A stretch of DNA of 64,000 bases, from assembly GCF_001429065.1 (NCBI RefSeq), contig NZ_LMIB01000018.1:1432-65431 (forward strand), given 5' to 3'. How positions within the stretch are numbered: the first letter of the stretch is position 1; every line of letters starts with the position of its first letter. This stretch comes from Sphingomonas sp. Root710 (GTDB lineage Bacteria > Pseudomonadota > Alphaproteobacteria > Sphingomonadales > Sphingomonadaceae). The notes under the pieces are model-generated. The model was not told the DNA's origin and did not search any database. It worked only from the letters and a program-made list of their open reading frames with translations. Shown one piece after another: positions 34,858 to 46,709 of this stretch. A program made the translations under genes and the position numbers.

Positions 34858-37800
34858 GCGCGCGGATGAAGCCGCTCGATCCGCTGCTGCCGTCGCAGCG
34901 CGCCGCGTCCGATCCGCGCGAGCTGGTCTGGCTGTCGGCGTCGGCGGGCACCGGCAAGACCCATGTGCTGACCGCGCGGGTGCTGCGCCTGCTGCTCGGC
35001 GGGGCCGCGCCCGAGGCGATCCTCTGCCTGACCTTCACCAAGGCGGGCGCGGCCGAGATGGCCGAACGCATCCACCGCCGCCTGGCCCATTGGGCGGGCC
35101 TGAAGGACGATAGCAAGCTGGTGCAGGAGCTGACCCGCCTCGGCGAGGACAGCGGGCCCGAGGCGCTGAAGCGCGCGCGCCAGCTCTTCGCCCGCGTCCT
35201 CGACGCGCCGGGCGGCGGCCTGCGCATCCAGACGATCCACGCCTTCTGCCAGACGCTGCTGACCGGCTTTCCAGCGGAGGCGGGGCTGACCCCGGGCTTC
35301 CGCCCGATCGAAGGGCGCGAGGAGGCGGCGCTGGCACGGCGGACGCTCGCCGACATGCTCGACGCGGCGGCGCGGGGCGGCGACCTGGGGCTGATCGCCG
35401 ATATCCAGGCCCTCAGCCTCCGGCTGGGCGAAGGCGGTGCCGAGGATTATCTGATCGACTGTTCCCGCGCGTCGGACGCCTTTGCGGCGCTGGGCGCGCG
35501 CGAGACGATCGAGCCTCGGCTGCGCCGGGCGTTCGGTGCACCGCTCGGCGATGTCGAGGAGGCGATCGAGCGCGGTTGCGCCGAGCTCGACCTCGGCTGC
35601 TTCCGCGCCATCGCCGCCGCCAATGCCGCGTGGAACACGGCGAGCGGGTTGCGCGACGCCGATATCCTCGCCCGCTTCCTCAGCGCCGATCCGAAAGCGC
35701 GCGCGGCGATGCTCGAAGAAGTGCTGTTCGTCGCGCTAACCAAGAGCTTCGAGCCGCGCAAATATCAGGCGGGGCTGATCAAGGCAGAGCCTGCCTATGC
35801 CGAGCATTGCGCAGGCCTTGCCGAACAGATCGGCTATCTGCTGTCGCTGCGCACCCGCGCCGCGCTGGCCGCGGTGATCGGCGCGGGGCTGCGCGCGGGG
35901 CAGAGCTATGCGCTGGCCTATGCCCAGGCCAAGCGCGCCGCCGGGCTGGTCGACTTCGACGACCTGATCCGCGCCGCCGTCCGCCTGCTCGACACGCCGG
36001 GTATGGGCGACTGGGTCCGCTTCAAACTCGACCAGACGACCGATCATATCCTCGTCGACGAGGCGCAGGACACCAATGCCGCGCAATGGTCGATCGTCGA
36101 CCGGCTCGCCGAGGAGTTCTTCGCCGGGGCCGGCGCGCGCGGCGATGCGCTGCGCACCTTGTTCACCGTGGGCGACTTCAAGCAGGCGATCTTCGGCTTC
36201 CAGGGCACCGATCCGCGCGAATTCGAACGCGCCCGCCTAACCTTCGCGCTCAAGGCCTTGCAGGTCGATCGGGAGTTCCGCGGCCTTTCGCTGGATCGCA
36301 GCTTCCGGTCGGCGCCTGCGGTACTCGAAGTCGTCGACCGTCTGATCACCGACCTTGGCCACGAACAGCTGGGACTGTTCACGGCGACCGAAGCCCATGC
36401 CGCCCATAGCCCGATGCCGGGCCGGGTGACGCTGTGGAAGCCGCTCGCCCATGACGAGGCGATCGACGAGGACGGTGAGGAGGGCTTCGCCGACAATGTC
36501 ACGCGCAGCTATGCCAGCCGCCTCGCAAAGCAGGTGCGGCAGTGGCTCGACGACCGCGTCTGGCTCGCCAGCAAAAAACGGCCGATCCGCCCCGAGGACA
36601 TCCTCATCCTCGTCCGCCGCCGCGCCGACCTCGCCTCGCTGATCGTCGCGCGTCTCCATGCCGAGAAAGTGCCGGTGGCGGGCGTCGACCGGCTGCGCCT
36701 GACCGCGCCGCTGGCGGTCAAGGATCTGCTCGCCGCGGTGCGCTTCGCGGTCCAGCGCGAGGATGATCTGAGCCTCGCCGCGCTGCTCGTCTCACCTTTG
36801 TTCGGCTGGGACCATGACCGGCTCCATGCGGTCGGCTTCGGGCGCAAGGGCGCGCTGATCGACGCGGTGCGGGCAAAGGGCGGGGCCGAGGTCAACCAGG
36901 CGCTCGACGACATTCTCGGCCGCGCCGACTTCACCACCCCCTATCGCTTCCTCGAACATCTGCTGACCGGGCCGCTCGATGGCCGGCGCAAGCTGATCCG
37001 CCGGCTGGGCGCGGAAGCGCGCGACCCGATCGAGGAGCTGCTTGGCGCGGCGTTGCAGTTCGAAGCCACCGCGACCGCCTCGCTCCAGCGCTTCCTCGAC
37101 TGGTTCGATCGCGGCGATGTCGAGATCACCCGCGACCCCTCCGCTCCGCTCGACGCGGTGCGGGTGATGACCGTCCATGGTTCGAAGGGTCTCGAAGCGC
37201 CGGTCGTCATCCTTGCCGACGCCACCGCCGATCCCGATCTGAGCCCTGACCGGCGGCTCGACTGGGCGATCGACGAGGCCGCGCCGATCCCGGTGCCGGT
37301 GCTGCGCCCGCGTAAGACCGAGATGGTCGACGCGCTGCGCGAGGAGGCCGAACATCTCGCCGCGCGCGAGCGTCAGGAACATTGGCGGCTGCTCTACGTC
37401 GCGCTGACCCGAGCGCAGGAGCATCTGGTGATCGGTGGCGCGCTGGGCATCCGCGCGCGGGGCGTCCCGCCGCCTTCAAGCTGGTATCAGGCGATCGAGC
37501 AGGCGATGGCGGGCCTGGGCAGCGAGCCCGAGGACGATGCGCTGTGGGGCAGTGCGCGCCATTATCGAGGCACGGTGAAGCCTGGCGCGGCCAGCGTCCC
37601 GGCCCGCCCGCGCGGAGAAACGCCGGTCCTCGCCGAACCGGCCTGGCTCCGCGCGCCCGCGCCGCTGGAGGCGCGCCCGCCGCGTCCGCTCGCCCCCTCG
37701 TCGATCGGCGCGGACGATGTCGCCGATCCGCCGCCGTCCACCGCGATGCGCGAGGCGGCGCGGCGCGGCACGCTGCTCCACGCGCTGTTCGAGCGCCTGC

Positions 37801-38285
37801 CCGCCATCGCCCCCGGCGACCGCCGAACCGCCGCCGAACGCTGGCTGCTCCGCTCGACGGGCGTCGAGGATGCGGGCTATGCGAGAGCGCTGGCCGAAGA
37901 TGCCTGCCGGGTGATCGCCGATCCGCGCTTCTCCGCGATCTTCGGACCCGACGCGCTGGCCGAGGCGCCGATCGCCGCGGTCGTCGATGGCGAGGTGATC
38001 GCAGGCACGGTCGACCGTCTGCTGGTCCGCGAGGACCGCATCCTCGTCGTCGATTTCAAGACCGGCCGCCGCGCGCCCGCCGATCTGGATGCCGCCCCGC
38101 TCCACCATATCAAGCAGATGGCGGCCTATGCGGCGGCCCTAAGCGTCATTTTCCCAGGCCGCAGGGTCGAAGTGGCGCTGCTGTACACCGCGGGGCCGAT
38201 CCTGATCGATATCCCCACGACCCTGCTGGAAACGCACAAGCCGGGCTTTAGGGGGGAGGAGCAAAAGCAGGGCGCAGGCCGTTGA
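34854..38285 (+). CDS. addA: Double-strand break repair helicase-nuclease AddA
   Basis: A 1143-aa UvrD-family helicase fused to a nuclease. Walker A is SASAGTGKTHVLT (about residue 31), then FTKAGAAEMAERI; the helicase box II is LVDEAQDTNAAQW, then VGDFKQAIFGFQGTDP, VMTVHGSKGLEAPVV and YVALTRAQEHLVIGG. The C-terminal PD-(D/E)XK nuclease has GTVDRLLVREDRIL and VVDFKTGRRAP. It is the ATP-driven motor of AddAB. The start at 34854 overlaps the addB stop. Length is normal for the family. Confidence 0.96.
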   Translation: MSARMKPLDPLLPSQRAASDPRELVWLSASAGTGKTHVLTARVLRLLLGGAAPEAILCLTFTKAGAAEMAERIHRRLAHWAGLKDDSKLVQELTRLGEDSGPEALKRARQLFARVLDAPGGGLRIQTIHAFCQTLLTGFPAEAGLTPGFRPIEGREEAALARRTLADMLDAAARGGDLGLIADIQALSLRLGEGGAEDYLIDCSRASDAFAALGARETIEPRLRRAFGAPLGDVEEAIERGCAELDLGCFRAIAAANAAWNTASGLRDADILARFLSADPKARAAMLEEVLFVALTKSFEPRKYQAGLIKAEPAYAEHCAGLAEQIGYLLSLRTRAALAAVIGAGLRAGQSYALAYAQAKRAAGLVDFDDLIRAAVRLLDTPGMGDWVRFKLDQTTDHILVDEAQDTNAAQWSIVDRLAEEFFAGAGARGDALRTLFTVGDFKQAIFGFQGTDPREFERARLTFALKALQVDREFRGLSLDRSFRSAPAVLEVVDRLITDLGHEQLGLFTATEAHAAHSPMPGRVTLWKPLAHDEAIDEDGEEGFADNVTRSYASRLAKQVRQWLDDRVWLASKKRPIRPEDILILVRRRADLASLIVARLHAEKVPVAGVDRLRLTAPLAVKDLLAAVRFAVQREDDLSLAALLVSPLFGWDHDRLHAVGFGRKGALIDAVRAKGGAEVNQALDDILGRADFTTPYRFLEHLLTGPLDGRRKLIRRLGAEARDPIEELLGAALQFEATATASLQRFLDWFDRGDVEITRDPSAPLDAVRVMTVHGSKGLEAPVVILADATADPDLSPDRRLDWAIDEAAPIPVPVLRPRKTEMVDALREEAEHLAARERQEHWRLLYVALTRAQEHLVIGGALGIRARGVPPPSSWYQAIEQAMAGLGSEPEDDALWGSARHYRGTVKPGAASVPARPRGETPVLAEPAWLRAPAPLEARPPRPLAPSSIGADDVADPPPSTAMREAARRGTLLHALFERLPAIAPGDRRTAAERWLLRSTGVEDAGYARALAEDACRVIADPRFSAIFGPDALAEAPIAAVVDGEVIAGTVDRLLVREDRILVVDFKTGRRAPADLDAAPLHHIKQMAAYAAALSVIFPGRRVEVALLYTAGPILIDIPTTLLETHKPGFRGEEQKQGAGR

Positions 38286-38336
38286 GCATGGCCGAACGCC
38301 GTCCTACATCTCAGGCAACCTAAGGAGTTTTTTAGC

Positions 38337-38657
38337 ATGCCGACCAAAGCCATCACCGACTCGTCCTTCCATGATGACGTCATCAACGCCGACAAGCCGG
38401 TGCTGGTCGACTTCTGGGCGGAATGGTGCGGGCCGTGCAAGATGATCGGGCCGTCGCTGGAAGAGATCGCCGACGAACTGGGCGAGCAGGTGACGATCGC
38501 CAAGATCAACATCGACGAAAATCCCGACGCCCCGGGCCGCTATGGCGTGCGCGGCATCCCGACGATGATCCTGTTCAAGAACGGCCAGCCTGCCGCCACC
38601 AAGGTCGGCGCCGCGCCGAAGAGCCAGCTGAAGGGCTGGCTGGAAAGCGAGCTGTAA
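38337..38657 (+). CDS. trxA: Thioredoxin 1
   Basis: A 106-aa classic thioredoxin, active site W30-C31-G32-P33-C34, with the buried Asp (D25) and cis-proline in GIPTMILF. It reduces disulphides in ribonucleotide reductase, methionine sulphoxide reductase and others using thioredoxin reductase. TAAGGAG lies 12 bases before the ATG. It follows addA by 51 bases, the conserved alphaproteobacterial order. Confidence 0.98.
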   Translation: MPTKAITDSSFHDDVINADKPVLVDFWAEWCGPCKMIGPSLEEIADELGEQVTIAKINIDENPDAPGRYGVRGIPTMILFKNGQPAATKVGAAPKSQLKGWLESEL

Positions 38658-38668
38658 GAGGTTATGAC

Positions 38669-38690
38669 CGCCCCGGTCTCGGCCGGGGCG
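38669..38690. terminator. GC hairpin between trxA and the convergent phosphatase gene
   Basis: CGCCCCGG (38669-38676) pairs with CCGGGGCG (38683-38690) around six bases. No T run follows on either side; it probably serves both convergent genes. Confidence 0.5.
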
Positions 38691-38696
38691 GACGAA

Positions 38697-39494
38697 TCAG
38701 TCGAACAACACGCTTTTCGCGAGATCCCACATCTCCGGTGAGTTCGCGGCGATCGCCCCGACGCCGGGCACCGCCAGCCGGTAAGGCGCACCATCGTGCC
38801 GCGCCACTTTGCCGCCTGCTTCTTCCAGCATCAGCGCACCCGGCGCGTGATCCCAGACCATTGTCCGCTCGAAGAGGGCGATGTCGTTCTGGCCCAGGAT
38901 CAGCCGGGGATATTGCTCGCCCGCGCAGCGCGGGATGTCGACGATCTCGATCTTCCCTTCGGCGCGGCGGCGGACGTCGGCCTGCCGTTCTTCGGGCATG
39001 AAATAGGTCGCGATGGCCGCCTTGGGCAGCGCACCCGTCGACCGGCGCGCCAACACCCGTTCGCCATCGACGAAGCAGCCGCCGCGGCGCACGCCATGGA
39101 AGACCCGGCCGGTGACCGGATCGAGAATCCAGCCGGCTTCACGCTCGCCGTCGATGCTCAGCCCGATCATGATGCAGAAGGGGCTCTTCCCCTCGGTGAA
39201 ATTATTGGTGCCGTCGAGCGGATCGATGATCCACGCCGGGCCTTCGCCGACCGCATCGACGATCGAGGGATCGGCGGCGGCGGCCTCCTCGCCGATGATC
39301 CGGGCGCCGGGAACCAGCCGGGCGAGTTCCGCGCTCAGCAGTTCCTCGGACTCCCGGTCGACGACGGTCACGAAATCGCCGGGCGTCTTCTCGGCATATT
39401 CGTGCGCCCCGAGCTTGCGGTAGCGCGGCATCATGATGTCCCGCGCAACCCGATGCATCAGGTCGAGGACGGGCTGATAGAGGCTATGCATCAT
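38697..39494 (-). CDS. hisN: Inositol-monophosphatase family phosphatase (histidinol-phosphatase HisN-like)
   Basis: A 265-aa Mg-dependent phosphatase. Metal-binding motifs are all present: IIGEEAA, IDPLDGTNNF and WDHAPGALMLEEAGG. Members of this family with the TNNF and DHAPG variants act on histidinol phosphate or inositol phosphate; the HisN assignment follows sphingomonad/actinobacterial relatives and is not proven here. It starts in an ATGA overlap with the GST gene stop, so the two are co-translated. Symbol moderately sure. Confidence 0.8.
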   Translation of the reverse strand: MMHSLYQPVLDLMHRVARDIMMPRYRKLGAHEYAEKTPGDFVTVVDRESEELLSAELARLVPGARIIGEEAAAADPSIVDAVGEGPAWIIDPLDGTNNFTEGKSPFCIMIGLSIDGEREAGWILDPVTGRVFHGVRRGGCFVDGERVLARRSTGALPKAAIATYFMPEERQADVRRRAEGKIEIVDIPRCAGEQYPRLILGQNDIALFERTMVWDHAPGALMLEEAGGKVARHDGAPYRLAVPGVGAIAANSPEMWDLAKSVLFD

Positions 39495-40102
39495 GTCAGC
39501 GGGATCATCACCGTCGCGGCATAGGCGGGACGCGCCTTGAGCTTTTCATACCAGGCCCTGACATGCGGCCGCTCGGGCCGTTCGATGTCGAGCGTGAACC
39601 AGCTGTGGATCGACACCCCCATCGGGATGTCGCCGATGCCGAAGTCGCCACCCGACAGCCAGGGCTGCCGCGACAGCGCATCGTCGAGGATCGCGGTCAT
39701 CTCCCCCGCCAGCTTCGCCGACTTCGCCACCGCTGCCATGTCGCGATCGGCCGGTGCCTTCCGGACCAGGTTGACGAAAGCATCGCGCTGCGCGTCCGCA
39801 TAGGACATCTGCCAGTCCATCCAGCGATCGGCCGAGGCGCGAAGCTGCAGGTCGGTCGGCCACAGTTCGCCCGCATATTGGCTGGCCATGTAGCGCAGGA
39901 TCGCGTTCGACTCCCACAACACGAAGCCATGATCCTCGATCGTCGGGATCAGCCGGTTGGGATTCATCGCCAGATAGTCGTCGGTGAAGCCGAACGGGCC
40001 GCCGATGTCGCGCCGTTCATGCGCGATCCCCGCCTCGAGCGCGAGCCAGGCGACCTTCTTGACGTTGTGCGAGTTGAGGCGGCCCCAGATGATGAATGTC
40101 AT
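39491..40102 (-). CDS. Glutathione S-transferase family protein
   Basis: A 203-aa GST: N-terminal thioredoxin-like domain (IIWGRLNSHNVKKVAWLALE, cis-Pro in NRLIPTI and the glutathione-contact VLWESNAILRYMA) and a helical C-terminal domain with WLSGGDFGIGDIPMG. The SHN segment would hold the catalytic Ser of a beta/theta-like enzyme. The substrate is unknown. It overlaps the downstream phosphatase gene and follows argJ by about 27 bases, so the three form an operon. Confidence 0.9.
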   Translation of the reverse strand: MTFIIWGRLNSHNVKKVAWLALEAGIAHERRDIGGPFGFTDDYLAMNPNRLIPTIEDHGFVLWESNAILRYMASQYAGELWPTDLQLRASADRWMDWQMSYADAQRDAFVNLVRKAPADRDMAAVAKSAKLAGEMTAILDDALSRQPWLSGGDFGIGDIPMGVSIHSWFTLDIERPERPHVRAWYEKLKARPAYAATVMIPLT

Positions 40103-40129
40103 GATGTCCTCTTTCGCGGTCAGCCTGTG

Positions 40130-41353
40130 TCAGCTTCGATAATCGGCGTTGATCGCGATATAGCCATGGGTGAGGTCGCAGGTCCAAACCGTGGCGCGGC
40201 CATTGCCCAGGCCCAGGTCGACGCCGATGTCGATCTCCTGCCCCTTGAGGTGCGCGGCGACCGGGGTCTCGTCATAGCCTTCGACCGCGAGGCCGCCCGC
40301 CGCGACCTGGGTCGCGCCGAAGCGAATCGACAACTTGTCGCGCTCGGCCGGCTCGCCCGCCTTGCCAACCGCCATCACCACCCGGCCCCAATTGGCGTCC
40401 TCGCCCGCGATCGCGGTCTTCACCAGCGGCGAATTGGCGATCGAGAGACCGATGCGATGCGCGCTTTCGTCGCTCTCCGCGCCCTCGACGGTGATGCTGA
40501 TGAACTTCGACGCGCCCTCACCATCGCGCACGACGAGATGGGCGAGCTGGAGGCAGATCTCGGTCAGCGCCGCCTGGAAAGCGTCCGCACCGGCATCGTC
40601 GATCGTTTCGAGCGGGGGGTTGCCCGCCTTGCCCGTCGCAAAGGCGAGCACGGTGTCGCTGGTGGAGGTGTCACCGTCTACCGTGATGCAGGAAAAGCTC
40701 TTGCCATTGGCCCGGTCGAGCATCGCCTGAAGCAATCCAGGCGCGATCGCCGCATCGGTGAAGATGAAGCCGAGCATCGTCGCCATGTCGGGGGCGATCA
40801 TCCCCGAACCCTTGACGATCCCGACCAGCTCGACCCGCTGCCCGCCGACGATCGCCGAGGCGGTGGCGGCCTTGGCGAAGGTGTCGGTGGTCATGATCGT
40901 CGCGGCGGCCTCTTCCCAGCTCGCCTGCGGCGCGGCGAGCACCGCATCGATCCCGGCCTCGGCCTTGTCGATCGGCAGCGGCACGCCGATCACCCCGGTA
41001 GAGGCGACGAAGACGTCGGACGGCTTGCAGCCGATCGCCCCCGCCACCCGGGCAGTGATCGCCTCGACCGCGGCGCGGCCGCGATTGCCGGTGAAGGCGT
41101 TCGAATTGCCGGCATTGACGACCAGCGCCCTCGCCCGGCCCAGCGGCAGCGCGGCGCGGCACCACTCGACCTCGGGCGAAGGGCATTTGCTCTTCGTCGT
41201 CACGCCAGCGACCGCCGTCCCCTTCGTGAAGGCGACGTAGGTCAGGTCGCTGCGCTCCCAATTCTTGTACCCCGCGCGCGTCACCGCCGCGCGGACGCCG
41301 GCAATGGCGGGCAACGCGGGAAAGCTGTCAGGGGCGAGGGGCGAACGGTCCAT
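40130..41353 (-). CDS. argJ: Bifunctional ornithine acetyltransferase / N-acetylglutamate synthase
   Basis: A 407-aa ArgJ. It moves the acetyl group of N-acetylornithine to glutamate in arginine synthesis, and may also make acetylglutamate from acetyl-CoA. Typical parts: NAGNSNAFTGNRG, ASTGVIGVPLPIDK, the autocleavage and nucleophile site PDMATMLGFIFTDA (Thr after Ala), DGDTSTSDT and ANWGRVVMAVGKAG. It is cut at Ala-Thr into alpha and beta chains. Start 41353 chosen as the family start; a longer frame exists upstream. Confidence 0.96.
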   Translation of the reverse strand: MDRSPLAPDSFPALPAIAGVRAAVTRAGYKNWERSDLTYVAFTKGTAVAGVTTKSKCPSPEVEWCRAALPLGRARALVVNAGNSNAFTGNRGRAAVEAITARVAGAIGCKPSDVFVASTGVIGVPLPIDKAEAGIDAVLAAPQASWEEAAATIMTTDTFAKAATASAIVGGQRVELVGIVKGSGMIAPDMATMLGFIFTDAAIAPGLLQAMLDRANGKSFSCITVDGDTSTSDTVLAFATGKAGNPPLETIDDAGADAFQAALTEICLQLAHLVVRDGEGASKFISITVEGAESDESAHRIGLSIANSPLVKTAIAGEDANWGRVVMAVGKAGEPAERDKLSIRFGATQVAAGGLAVEGYDETPVAAHLKGQEIDIGVDLGLGNGRATVWTCDLTHGYIAINADYRS

Positions 41354-41558
41354 GGGCAACTCCGCTGATGTCGCGCGGCTATAGGCACCCCTTCCCCATA
41401 TTTGAAGCACGAGGATTTTATGTCAGGCACGGAACGAGTCTGTCCCAATACCGTTACCGTGCCCGAATTGACGTAATCCACGCCGACACCTATCTGCACC
41501 GGGTCTGACGCACGGTGGTCGAAAGGCCTCCGCCGCGCCCATATTTCAAGGAATGCCC

Positions 41559-44294
<2,736 letters not shown>

Positions 44295-44390
44295 GACGGG
44301 CGAACGACCTTTTTGGCGCGAGCGGAACCTTCGCCACGCCGGTGCGTCCCTTCGCTCCCGACCAACGGGTGAAGTGAGGATCTTTCCCTG

Positions 44391-44762
44391 ATGCACAGCC
44401 CTATAAAACGCTGGGGCTGGTTCGCACTGGGGTGGCTGATGGTCGCGCTGGGCTTCATCGGCGCGGTTCTGCCGGTCATGCCGACCACGATCTTCCTGAT
44501 ACTCGCCGCCGCCTGTTTCAGCCATTCGAGCCCGCGTTTGGAGGCCTGGCTGCTGGATCATCGCTGGTTCGGACCGTCGATCCGCCGCTGGCGCGAGCGC
44601 GGCGCGATACCGCGCAAGGCGAAGATCGTTGCGATCGTCAGCATGGCAGGCGGCTATGGGGTGATGCTCTACACCGTACGCCCGGTCTGGTGGGTGGATC
44701 TTTTGGTGGCGCTCGCGCTGATCGCTTGCGCGCTCTACGTCGCCACCCGCCCCGACGGATAG
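44391..44762 (+). CDS. YbaN-like inner-membrane protein (DUF454)
   Basis: A 123-aa membrane protein with two to three helices (about 9-45 with LGFIGAVLPVMPTTIFLILAA, and 78-118). The motif PTTIFLI followed by ACFSHSSPRLEAWLL is the DUF454 signature. Function unknown. It lies about 95 bases after secA and may be read from the same transcript. Confidence 0.92.
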   Translation: MHSPIKRWGWFALGWLMVALGFIGAVLPVMPTTIFLILAAACFSHSSPRLEAWLLDHRWFGPSIRRWRERGAIPRKAKIVAIVSMAGGYGVMLYTVRPVWWVDLLVALALIACALYVATRPDG

Positions 44763-44800
44763 GGCCGAGGCCCAGTCCGCACCGCCAAAGCAAGCTTCCC

Positions 44801-45916
<1,116 letters not shown>

Positions 45917-45950
45917 GGCGTAGCCTTTCTCGTGAATTGCCGCTACAGAT

Positions 45951-45999
45951 ATACCTGAGCTACCAAGTCGCAAGAACGCACCTGCAATCGCCTAGGTAT
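45951..45999. promoter_or_regulatory. Inverted AGGTAT half-sites between the OYE and HxlR genes
   Basis: ATACCT (45951-45956) and AGGTAT (45994-45999), with flanking similarity (GATATACCTGAG against CCTAGGTATCTT), lie in the divergent promoter region. They may bind the neighbouring HxlR-type regulator. Confidence 0.35.
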
Positions 46000-46014
46000 C
46001 TTGGAGGAAACCGG

Positions 46015-46380
46015 ATGTCCCTGTGCCAGCATTTCAACGCAGATTGTCCCAGCCGCTCACTGTTCGACCAGATTGCCGACAAATGGTCGATGATGGTCCT
46101 GAGCGTCCTCGATGCCGGGCCCATGCGCTTCAATAGCATCAGGCGGCATCTGGAGGGCGTGACGCAGAAAGCTCTTACGCAGTGTCTGCGCCGGCTTGAA
46201 CGCAACGGCCTCATATCCCGGCGGATCATCATGGCCTCGCCGATCGGGGTCGAATATGCCATCACGCCGCTCGGCTGCTCGCTGCTAGGTCCTTTTCAGG
46301 CGCTCCACGCCTGGACCATGGAGCATCTGGATGAAGTAGGGCAAGCGCGCCAAGCGTTTGACGAACGCGCCGCCGCGTGA
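46015..46380 (+). CDS. HxlR-family transcriptional regulator
   Basis: A 121-aa winged-helix protein. It begins MSLCQHFNADCPSRSLFDQI, then DKWSMMVLSVL, RRHLEGVTQKALTQCLRRLE and a wing around SPIGVEYAITPLG. Two N-terminal cysteines (C4 and C11) resemble the redox or aldehyde-sensing Cys found in HxlR/YodB-type regulators. It probably controls the divergent old-yellow-enzyme gene. Start fixed by TTGGAGGAAACCGG ahead of the ATG. Confidence 0.92.
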   Translation: MSLCQHFNADCPSRSLFDQIADKWSMMVLSVLDAGPMRFNSIRRHLEGVTQKALTQCLRRLERNGLISRRIIMASPIGVEYAITPLGCSLLGPFQALHAWTMEHLDEVGQARQAFDERAAA

Positions 46381-46709
46381 CCCGACCCGCCGTCGGCCTC
46401 GTCTCCGCCCACCCTTCCCACCGGGTTCATCCAAGATGAGATAGAAATCGGGTCGTCCCGCTCTCGATCTGAGTGGAAGGATTTGCTCCATCGTGCATCA
46501 ATCACTTTCCTTAACCCCGAATCTGACACTAAAAGGCTTTAGGGGCGGGGCGTTTCTTCAAGGTCGTCGCAAGGGGGCGAGCAATCACGCTTGACAGTTC
46601 AGCCGAGGCCGATCGCCTTCTGCTCCTCGCGGAATCGCTCGCGGGGTTCGGCCACTGGCGTTCGGACCGCAGTACGTTCAGCTATATCTGGTCGCCGCAC
46701 ATCTACCAT
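46381..46709. other. Gap before the hybrid kinase; holds the unassigned 5' end of its PAS domain
   Basis: The first 150 bases show nothing recognisable. From 46533 the frame of the downstream kinase is open, and from about 46596 it encodes clear PAS sequence (LLLLAESLAGFGHWRSD), but with no ATG, GTG or TTG in frame. AAGGGGG at 46571-46577 lies six bases before an ATC at 46584. Confidence 0.6.

Noticed and set aside
46296-46529. 77-aa minus-strand frame in the gap after the HxlR gene
   Set aside because: No ribosome site, no conserved features and overlap with the end of the HxlR gene.
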